Positions 20,601 to 25,873 of a stretch of 35,034 bases of DNA are shown here, piece by piece. The translations under genes were made by a program, and so were the position numbers. Source of the DNA: an uncultured Eubacteriales bacterium. Lineage in GTDB: Bacteria; Bacillota; Clostridia; Oscillospirales; Acutalibacteraceae. Where the stretch lies: contig ONIC01000108.1 of assembly GCA_900317815.1 (NCBI GenBank), positions 1-35,034 of the forward strand, given 5' to 3'. Within the stretch, counting starts at the first letter, position 1; every line of letters starts with the position of its first letter. The notes beneath the pieces are model-generated. The model was not told the origin of the DNA. It did no database searches and saw nothing but the letters and a program-made list of their open reading frames with translations.

Positions 20601-22520
20601 GACGAGAAGCTCCAGACAGGACGAGCAGATATTCTTTCCGTCAAACAGGAAAAGCTCGGACTCCTTGTATCTGTTGTTGCAGACTGCGCAGTTTGTGATG
20701 CGGTTGGAGTTCGGACGCTTTGCCGTGCCGCCCATATTGATCCTCTCCGTAACGGGCGGGAGGTTCGTTCTGGTGGACGTTGTTTCAACGGCTGCCGTGA
20801 CGTTCGTTGTTCTTGTGATCTCGTAATCGTAGATATCGCCCTCGGGCGTGCGGATCTCCTTGACTGCAAACTCCTTCGGACGGAGCTGGCGGTTTCTCCA
20901 CATATTCAGCTCACGCTGGGGGAGAGGAACGATCTCGTCATTAATTACCTTGAACGTAGCGCCGCGGCGTGAATCGGTGTAGATCTTGAAATATTCGTTG
21001 TCAAGCAGCATCTTCATAGTCTCGGTCTTTTCGAACTTGACTCTCTTCTTGTCTGCTACCTGAGTTGTAGCCTTTGTCGGAGCGGGTGCGCCTACCGGTG
21101 CTCCCGAGGGAGGCAGAGGCTTCGAGGGTGCGGGCGATACGGCGGGTTTTGAAGCTGCCGTCTGAGCAGTCTTATCGCCGCTGAGCTCGGGTACGTGCTG
21201 TACATCGGGAACGACAACGGGCGCCGGCGGAGTAACCACGGGAGCCGCTGTCAGAGTTCCGTCCTCGTTGATCTTCGAGATACGGTAGTCAAACGGCTTG
21301 CCTGAGCTGTCTTTTACTGTCGTGATAACGAAGCCTGTGGGATTCTTTATGCGGTTTTTCCACATATTGAGTTCTCTCTGCTCGATGTTCACGATCTCGT
21401 CGTCGATTACCTTGAAGACCTTCGACGCGCGCTTGTCTTTATAGAATTTGCAGAACTCAGTCTCGAGGAGAAGCTCCGTCGTGTCGTTGTTCTGGAATTT
21501 TACTCTGTCTGTGGGCTTTTCTCCGACCTCTTCGTTGTTCATCGGAACTCTGCGCTTCTGAACAGGTGCGGCAGCGGGTGCTTTTGCTGCTGCGGGAGCA
21601 GGTGCCGCTGCGGGTGCAGGTGCGGACGCTGCCTTAGCAAGAGAGGGAGCGGGAGCCGGTGCTGCTGCGGGTGCTTTTGCCGCTGCGGGAGCAGGTGCGG
21701 GAGCAGGTGCAGGTGCTGCCATCGGTGTCTGAACGGGTGCTGCGGGAGTGGGAGCGGGCGCAGGAACTGCGTTCTTTTCTATTTTATAATCATAGACCTG
21801 ACCGTCTCCGTCCTTGATAACCGTTACCAGAAACTCGGCGGGTCTCTTCGCCCTGTTTTTCCACATATTGATCTCACGCTGATCGAGGTTGACTACCTCG
21901 CCGCTGATGACCTTGAATGTTCTGCCCGTGCGGGTGTTGCGGTAGATCGAGAAGAGATCGTTTGCAAACATCTGCTCGACCTCGGCTGCCTGCTCGAACT
22001 TGATCCTCGACTCCTTGTCGATGTCGGCGATGAGCGAGGTCTGCATTGCGGGAGCTGCCGCATTCGCTGCGGGTCTTGCCGCGGGAGCAGGGGAAGCTGC
22101 CGGTCTTGCCGCGGGAGCGGGGGAAGCTGCCGGTCGTGCAGCGGGTCTTGCTGCGGGAGCTGCCGCTCTCTGAGCGGAGGGCGGAGCAGGTACGGGCGGT
22201 GCGCTTATGGGTCCGGGTGTGGGCGCTGCTGCGGGGGCTGCGCCTCTTGCGACTCTGGAGATCTCGTAATCTACTACGACTCCTGCCGCATTTTTAAGAG
22301 GTCTTACAATGAAGCCTGCGGGGTTCTTCTTCCTGTTTTTCCAAAGATTGATCTCTTTGAGCTCTACGGGAACGGGCTGGTCGTTTATGACCTTGTAAGC
22401 CTTGCTCGCTCTTGCGTCATTGTAGATCTTGAAGTACTCGTTTTCGAGTACGAGCGTAATACTTTCATTGGGTTCAAATCTGTTTACGGCACCATTTTTG
22501 CCGTTTTTAGCATCAGGCAT
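17679..22520 (-). CDS. Large modular protein of unknown function: four tandem repeats, Cys4 motif, SseB-like segments
   Basis: ATG 22520 is preceded by AAGGAG eight bases upstream; a GTG three codons earlier overlaps that site and is unlikely. The 1613-residue product has no signal peptide or membrane helix. Four ~70-residue copies lie at about residues 21-90, 181-249, 347-417 and 501-571, sharing a core such as FKVI-x-(D/G)-E-x-V ... QRE(I/L)NMW(K/R)NR ... P-x-x-F-x-V, ending in (F/Y)DYxI. Copy 1 deviates most. Long Pro/Ala linkers join the first three copies. Next come CAVC and CSSC (about 606-640), a likely zinc ribbon, then alpha/beta segments (about 650-865) resembling SseB domains (ISDGKNNFCMVFTDFTEARA). 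An Ala/Glu/Lys coiled coil fills about 884-1045, disorder follows to about 1350, and two more SseB-like segments end the protein. It is probably a cytosolic scaffold; the function is unknown. Confidence 0.9.
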   Translation of the reverse strand: MPDAKNGKNGAVNRFEPNESITLVLENEYFKIYNDARASKAYKVINDQPVPVELKEINLWKNRKKNPAGFIVRPLKNAAGVVVDYEISRVARGAAPAAAPTPGPISAPPVPAPPSAQRAAAPAARPAARPAASPAPAARPAASPAPAARPAANAAAPAMQTSLIADIDKESRIKFEQAAEVEQMFANDLFSIYRNTRTGRTFKVISGEVVNLDQREINMWKNRAKRPAEFLVTVIKDGDGQVYDYKIEKNAVPAPAPTPAAPVQTPMAAPAPAPAPAPAAAKAPAAAPAPAPSLAKAASAPAPAAAPAPAAAKAPAAAPVQKRRVPMNNEEVGEKPTDRVKFQNNDTTELLLETEFCKFYKDKRASKVFKVIDDEIVNIEQRELNMWKNRIKNPTGFVITTVKDSSGKPFDYRISKINEDGTLTAAPVVTPPAPVVVPDVQHVPELSGDKTAQTAASKPAVSPAPSKPLPPSGAPVGAPAPTKATTQVADKKRVKFEKTETMKMLLDNEYFKIYTDSRRGATFKVINDEIVPLPQRELNMWRNRQLRPKEFAVKEIRTPEGDIYDYEITRTTNVTAAVETTSTRTNLPPVTERINMGGTAKRPNSNRITNCAVCNNRYKESELFLFDGKNICSSCLELLVREKLDIKPQDPVQKNLEDIISADEIYCTYSLVTNYPYLDDEFCVNICTVKRAAEIGIEDTIAQTIDEKGAFFDDLKRFGLKKIIVNGDSSHVYAPEDFDSHVKTEGVIAPKLYFKVLNFMQRGDDELRSAIAESFLGSKVFTYALNSDITEITDENADDFKPLIISDGKNNFCMVFTDFTEARAVGIPFKGLYEIETRLLADHGITHYIINPSSLGFIMNKSILKGAKPNYDKAMIDPEDERIKNIDSYVNPFDLEDKLRAQREQEKKAQEEKVISDLKAEAEKAIAEQKANAEKAEKAAEEAKRDAEETKARLAESQHQLEESKHNADQIRKEFDEYKKKAEDVMNAAAEAEKARKAEEERIKAEEAEKAAKAEAEAKAAAEAKAKEEAEAKAKAEAEAKAKLPHGVPLAAAAAFANAPGGIKTPAAAAAAKKAPSGGIFYSDEEEKSPFDALSKKAADTPDLPSLDLSGFSDDDDHVIEDAAPASYYKPQNAVDKPPMPAPMNEFKKTNIYGSKQIAKGDGMSAPSIYESAQKRSTDFLAANAGVQMKTPEKRSGSVQYAPPITRKEYPVRKPADEGMENPDGLVINSVSDGTDGSKVKKAFKVSKPLFIEDVPDDEAMATPYSDGIVSSAPVTFTPSASKTKGVNTVLSEIAQENERKSDMFDLASLMYGDQNAPATQRGQQKMTIQDQAAKTKSTARALEVENDPQTAKELRDKLEQCYRDLAQLIADADVMYAEFDAHTRHILIDGNNKGHIFSEKYLAEKSVENFAKAGIKVYLQEYKAKDIFNMLFEYRRHGIQELVLDETAHWIIIPTDRISEKLDIYERDFVKIPVVNPELMFSMTTLFQKLQTKSTNPNKEQEIRSLEKRMIREFITARYILPMYGNDRNNLRPVTIDGKNGVRKVLVFSDEFEMKRFFGENASIVSDYEIVNYKEIIRKYNSMESVVVLNEGSLRFEFNEGNCEHITRVLEM
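21574..21698. repeat. Direct DNA repeats in the second Pro/Ala linker
   Basis: Two 32-bp copies beginning GCGGGTGCTTTTGC lie at 21574-21605 and 21667-21698 and differ at one position. They encode Ala/Pro-rich linker and could support slippage or recombination that changes linker length. Confidence 0.8.
22075..22134. repeat. 30-bp tandem repeat in the first Pro/Ala linker
   Basis: Two adjacent 30-bp units (22075-22104 and 22105-22134) are identical except for one base. They encode a doubled ten-residue Pro/Ala/Arg/Ser motif between repeat domains 1 and 2. A recent duplication is likely, so the linker may vary in length between strains. Confidence 0.88.
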
Positions 22521-22542
22521 GTGAATCACTCCTTCTCATAAA

Positions 22543-22571
22543 ATTTTACTATATTTCAGATCATTTTTCAA
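22543..22571 (-). promoter_or_regulatory. Promoter of the large repeat-protein gene
   Basis: On the minus strand: TTGAAA (complement of 22566-22571), 17 bp, TAAAAT (complement of 22543-22548). Initiation near 22536 would leave a leader of only about 16 nt, almost entirely the AAGGAG ribosome binding site. The rest of the divergent gap to 22794 is A/T-rich with no further feature I can support. Confidence 0.65.
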
Positions 22572-22794
22572 TAGAATTTATAACGATTTTTGCGAAAAAA
22601 ATAAATTTCATTTAAATTTTTAGAAAGTTCTTTAGTTTTGTACAAAAGAGAATCCGCCGATTTGTATAAAATGCCGCTATTAAGGGATAATTTGGCGTTT
22701 TGACCAAAATATTGACCGTATTTTTTCATAAGCCGCCAAAATAGGGAAAAAATGTAAATATATGCAATTATCACGCAAAATCCGATACCTGATG

Positions 22795-22823
22795 TTGACA
22801 AAAAGAATAATGAATGTTATAAT
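22795..22823 (+). promoter_or_regulatory. Perfect consensus promoter of the ArsR-type regulator
   Basis: TTGACA (22795-22800), exactly 17 bp, TATAAT (22818-22823). This matches the sigma-A consensus at all twelve positions. Initiation is expected near 22830, leaving an A/T-rich leader of about 110 nt. Such a strong promoter ahead of a repressor gene suggests tight negative control. Confidence 0.85.
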
Positions 22824-22869
22824 CAAAGATAGTTTATTATTTTTACAAAAAATCTTTATAAATAAATTT

Positions 22870-22894
22870 AATATTTGTAAGAAATACAAATATT
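22870..22894 (+). promoter_or_regulatory. Candidate operator for the ArsR-type regulator
   Basis: AATATTTGTA (22870-22879) and TACAAATATT (22885-22894) are a perfect 10-bp inverted repeat around a 5-bp centre. The site lies about 40 bp downstream of the predicted transcription start and 46 bp before the GTG. ArsR/SmtB repressors bind A/T-rich imperfect palindromes of this type, so autoregulation by roadblock is plausible. An mRNA hairpin is the alternative reading. Confidence 0.6.
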
Positions 22895-22940
22895 TAGTAA
22901 TTTGTTTATATGAATATGTTAGACAGGGGGCGTGAAAATA

Positions 22941-23261
22941 GTGGAACTAATTTTTATAGAGACGGCAAAGGTGATGAAAGCACTTTCAGATCCAAAGCGA
23001 CTTCGGATCGTTGATATGCTTTCGCAGGGCGAGTTTTGCGCTCACAATATCCAAAAAGCCTTTCAGATATCGCAGCCAACGCTTTCTCACGATATGAGAG
23101 TGCTGAAGGAGGCGGGGATAACGCTTGAAAGGCGAGAGGGTAAGAACATCTTCTATACACTGAATTATGAATCGCTCGGCGCTCTTGTCGACAGGCTCAA
23201 GACTGTTTTCGCAGCGGAGGATACATTCCTGAATGATGAACGTGAGGACGAAAACAATTGA
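22941..23261 (+). CDS. ArsR-family winged helix-turn-helix regulator
   Basis: With GTG 22941 as start (AGGGGG ends ten bases upstream; a GTG at 22932 would touch that site) the protein has 106 residues. It has the compact ArsR/SmtB fold: VMKALSDPKRLRIVDMLSQGE, then AFQISQPTLSHDMRVLKEAGI as the recognition helix region, and RREGKNIFYTLNYESL as the wing. Family members are dimeric repressors, often released by metals. Here the usual ELCVCDL metal-binding motif on the DNA-binding helix reads EFCAHNI, with a single Cys, so the classic Cys-pair arsenic or cadmium site is absent and the inducer is unknown. No resistance or transport gene is adjacent. It is monocistronic and diverges from the large repeat protein. 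Confidence 0.88.
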   Translation: MELIFIETAKVMKALSDPKRLRIVDMLSQGEFCAHNIQKAFQISQPTLSHDMRVLKEAGITLERREGKNIFYTLNYESLGALVDRLKTVFAAEDTFLNDEREDENN

Positions 23262-23352
23262 TCGGTGTTGAAAGGGACGGCGCAAGATGCTTGATGCACA
23301 CTGCGTCAGATGGTACAAATACAACGGTATATGAATAAAAGATGATCTTTTT

Positions 23353-23385
23353 CCGGCGTGGTCAGTTTCCACAGCCGGTTTTTTT
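23353..23385 (+). terminator. Terminator of the ArsR-type gene
   Basis: CCGGC plus GTGG (23353-23361) pair with CCAC and GCCGG (23369-23378, one bulged A), followed by seven T (23379-23385). Confidence 0.88.
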
Positions 23386-23591
23386 GCTTTTATGTTAAAC
23401 TTATATCAACATTTAGTTATTTCTCCACGGGAATTTTGCGGGGTGTTTGCTTTCGAGCTTTTTCTTTTTCACTTTCATATATAATATGTACGGCACCGTA
23501 TTCGCTGACCGTGGACTGTCCGTAATGCGGCATTAAGGAGCCACTGATTAAAAACTGACCTTTGTCTGCCTCGCTGCCTTGTGATAATAAA
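23386..23591 (+). other. Gene-free stretch upstream of the ctsR control region
   Basis: No gene is supported here. A TATAAT lies at 23480-23485 but without a matching -35 box, and a 12-bp palindrome TACGG-CA-CCGTA follows at 23489-23500. An AAGGAG at 23534 or nearby is not followed by a start codon in range. I see nothing else of note. Confidence 0.5.
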
Positions 23592-23661
23592 AGTCAAAAA
23601 TTACGAAATAGTGAGAATTAATGAGATATAACGAGAATATGCGAGATAAATAAGAATATTC
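23592..23661 (+). repeat. 10-bp-phased degenerate array upstream of the CtsR boxes
   Basis: Reading in exact 10-bp steps from a CtsR half-site AGTCAAA at 23592, four units of the form NGAGAWWWWN begin at 23612, 23622, 23632 and 23642, with weaker units at 23602 and 23652. Ten base pairs is one helical turn and is also the spacing of the two heptamers in a CtsR box. This could be a decayed operator array or an intrinsically curved segment. Confidence 0.55.
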
Positions 23662-23667
23662 GGATTA

Positions 23668-23740
23668 TTTGACCATTATTGACTTTGACTTTGACTGACT
23701 TTGATGTTACAATGATATCACAAGGTCAAAGAAAGTCAAA
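23668..23740 (+). promoter_or_regulatory. ctsR operon promoter with multiple CtsR boxes
   Basis: The promoter is TTGACT (23685-23690), 17 bp, TACAAT (23708-23713), with initiation expected near 23720. A perfect CtsR operator, GGTCAAA-GAA-AGTCAAA (consensus RGTCAAA-NAN-RGTCAAA), lies at 23724-23740 just downstream. On the other strand a second box occupies 23668-23684 (TTTGACC-ATT-ATTGACT, one mismatch). A weaker third lies at 23690-23706 (TTTGACT-GAC-TTTGATG), within the spacer, and an extra TTTGACT heptamer is at 23684-23690 on the -35. CtsR can therefore cover the promoter from both sides. Confidence 0.9.
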
Positions 23741-23786
23741 GACTAACAGACCCGAGTAAGTAAAAACAGAAAGTCCGGTGAGAATT

Positions 23787-24242
23787 ATGCGTATCAGTGA
23801 TCTTATCGCGCAGTATATTATGGATATGCTTGAGGAAGACGATTCGAGCGACCATTCCGCCACGATCAAACGCAACGAGCTTGCCGAAACACTGGGCTGC
23901 GTGCCTTCGCAGATCAACTATGTCATAACCTCGCGGTTCACTCCCGAGCAGGGCTACATAGTTGAGAGCCGACGGGGCGGCGGCGGTTACATCAAGATCA
24001 CAAGGATCAGTATGGATAAGCACACCGCCGTTATGCACCTGATGGATTCGATAGGAAGCCGGATCGACGCAAAAAGCGCGTCCGATATCGTCAAGGAAAT
24101 GCTGAGGAGAAATATGATAGACCTTCCGACGGCGAAAGTTATTTCCTCGGCGGTCTCGGAGCGACCGTATCAGGCGCTGCCGACAGATAAGCGTGACGAG
24201 CTTCGCGCCGCCATATTCAAAAGTATGCTGCTGACATTATGA
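23787..24242 (+). CDS. ctsR: Heat-shock repressor CtsR
   Basis: CtsR represses clp and mcs genes and loses DNA binding on heating. With ATG 23787 as start (GGTGAG at 23777-23782; a GTG at 23778 lies inside that site) it has 151 residues. The N-terminal winged helix-turn-helix contains KRNELAETLGCVPSQINYVITSRF, and the wing has RRGGGGYIKI, the glycine-rich loop known as the thermosensor in CtsR. The C-terminal half (VKEMLRRNMIDLPTAKVISS) is the dimer and McsA/McsB-responsive region. It is first in the operon, behind CtsR boxes, so it represses itself. Confidence 0.96.
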   Translation: MRISDLIAQYIMDMLEEDDSSDHSATIKRNELAETLGCVPSQINYVITSRFTPEQGYIVESRRGGGGYIKITRISMDKHTAVMHLMDSIGSRIDAKSASDIVKEMLRRNMIDLPTAKVISSAVSERPYQALPTDKRDELRAAIFKSMLLTL

Positions 24243-24266
24243 TAATATGAAAAGGAGAGATGGATC

Positions 24267-24797
24267 ATGTTGTGTCAGAATTGTAAAAAGAATCAAGCCA
24301 ATACACACATCAAACAGGTCATAAACGGAGAGCTGACCGAGATGGATCTTTGCAGCGAGTGCGCGTCGGAAATGGGATTTGACAACTCGTTTTCGAGCTT
24401 TCTCGATATCGGCTCGATGATGAGCGGCTTCCTCGGAATGCCCTCGATGACGGCGCTTGCAAGAGAGGAAAAATGCCCCGGCTGCGGAGCTACGTTTTCG
24501 CAGATCTCAAAAAGCGGCAGGGTCGGCTGCGCAAAGTGCTATGACACGTTCTTCGACAGATTGCTGCCGACGATAAAGCGTATTCACGGAAATACGGTGC
24601 ATACGGGAAAGAGACTGCGCACGGCTCGTCTCGAGAGCGGGAGCGATAATGAAAAAAGTGAGAACACAAACGAGATTGAACGCTTAAGCGAACAGCTTGC
24701 GAAAGCTGTCAGAGATCAGGAGTTTGAGCAGGCGGCTCAGCTTCGTGACAGGATAAATGCGCTCAAGGCTGCGAAGGGGGAGAATGATAATGGATAA
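24267..24797 (+). CDS. mcsA: McsA, zinc-binding activator of the arginine kinase McsB
   Basis: The 176-residue protein stimulates McsB and links CtsR to it. Zinc-type Cys pairs are at residues 3/6, 29/32, 70/73 and 88/91. The C-terminal part holds a UVR motif (SEQLAKAVRDQEFEQAAQLRDRI, about 140-162), shared with ClpC and UvrB. AAAAGGAGAG precedes the ATG, 24 bases after ctsR. The last eight bases overlap mcsB, so translation of the two is coupled. Confidence 0.95.
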   Translation: MLCQNCKKNQANTHIKQVINGELTEMDLCSECASEMGFDNSFSSFLDIGSMMSGFLGMPSMTALAREEKCPGCGATFSQISKSGRVGCAKCYDTFFDRLLPTIKRIHGNTVHTGKRLRTARLESGSDNEKSENTNEIERLSEQLAKAVRDQEFEQAAQLRDRINALKAAKGENDNG

Positions 24798-25815
24798 AAA
24801 GTGGTATGAGAAAAACGGCAGAGACGGCGATGTTGTTATCAGCACAAGGATACGCCTTGCGAGAAACCTTGAGGAGTATCCCTTCCCCGCAAGATGCGGC
24901 AGCGAGCTTCGCAAAAAGATCATCGAAAAAGCAGAGGACGCCGTTCTCAATTCAAACTCGGTGATCTCGTCAAGATTTAAGTCTGTCGATCCCGATGAGC
25001 TCGACACGGAAGAGAAGGTATCGCTCGTTGAGCGTCACCTTGTAAGCCCCGAATTTATTTCCGAAAAGGGCGCAAGAAAGCTGCTTCTGCTCGATGACGA
25101 GAGCGTTTCCATAATGCTCTGCGAGGAGGATCACATCAGACTTCAGGTAATGTGCGAGGGCTTCGAGCTTGACCGCGCCTACGAGCAGGCGAGCCGCATA
25201 GATACGCTGCTTGACGAGCGTCTGAAATTCGCATTTTCCGATACGCTCGGCTACCTCACTCAGTGTCCGACAAATCTCGGAACGGGTATGAGAGCGTCTG
25301 TCATGCTCCATCTCCCTGCGCTGCACGAGGCGAAGGCGATGAGAAAGATCGCAGAGAACCTGTCGAAGCTCGGTCTGACGATCAGAGGAGCATACGGAGA
25401 GGGCAGCGAGCCGGTCGCCGATCTCTATCAGCTCTCAAATCAGATCACGCTCGGCATCAGCGAAAAAACGGCGATCGAAAATCTGAGAAACATTACGAAG
25501 CAGCTCATCGCTCAGGAGCTGCAGTCGAGAGAAGCGATGTCAAAGCGTATCGAGATCCAGGATAAGATCTACCGCGCGGAGGGTATCCTCAAAAGCGCAA
25601 GACTTATCGAGGGCAGCGAGGCGCTGAAGCTGCTGTCAAGGGTAAGATTCGGCATTACCGCAGGTCTTATCAAGGACGTATCGCTTGACACAATCAACAG
25701 GCTGATAGTGGAGATTCAGCCGGCAACGCTTATGCACAACACTGGAAAACAGCTTGCCCCGAACGAGAGAGACGCCGTAAGGGCAACGCTTATAAGAAAC
25801 AACCTTAACGCATAA
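24790..25815 (+). CDS. mcsB: Protein arginine kinase McsB
   Basis: McsB phosphorylates arginines on damaged proteins and on CtsR, marking proteins for ClpC-ClpP. The start at ATG 24790 is seven bases after AAGGGGGAG; this gives 341 residues and an 8-base overlap with mcsA. Guanidino-kinase motifs are STRIRLARN (18-26), CPTNLGTGMRASVMLHLP (about 158-175) and GAYGEGSEPVADLYQLSNQ. The C-terminal RDAVRA matches the RDxxRA phospho-arginine pocket that gives allosteric activation. All expected elements are present. Confidence 0.96.
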   Translation: MDKKWYEKNGRDGDVVISTRIRLARNLEEYPFPARCGSELRKKIIEKAEDAVLNSNSVISSRFKSVDPDELDTEEKVSLVERHLVSPEFISEKGARKLLLLDDESVSIMLCEEDHIRLQVMCEGFELDRAYEQASRIDTLLDERLKFAFSDTLGYLTQCPTNLGTGMRASVMLHLPALHEAKAMRKIAENLSKLGLTIRGAYGEGSEPVADLYQLSNQITLGISEKTAIENLRNITKQLIAQELQSREAMSKRIEIQDKIYRAEGILKSARLIEGSEALKLLSRVRFGITAGLIKDVSLDTINRLIVEIQPATLMHNTGKQLAPNERDAVRATLIRNNLNA

Positions 25816-25873
25816 GAGCATCATGGAAGGTATTGAAAAAGACAACCTATAGAAGAGAAAGGGAGGACGATAT

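Noticed and set aside
22698..22717. Two TTGACC repeats that resemble a CtsR box
   Set aside because: The heptamers are 12 bp apart rather than 10, so they do not fit the CtsR operator, and no -10 box follows to make a promoter.
24757..24789. Longer McsB start
   Set aside because: ATG 24790 has the correctly spaced ribosome binding site and matches the family N-terminus; the extension is Arg-rich and lies within mcsA.
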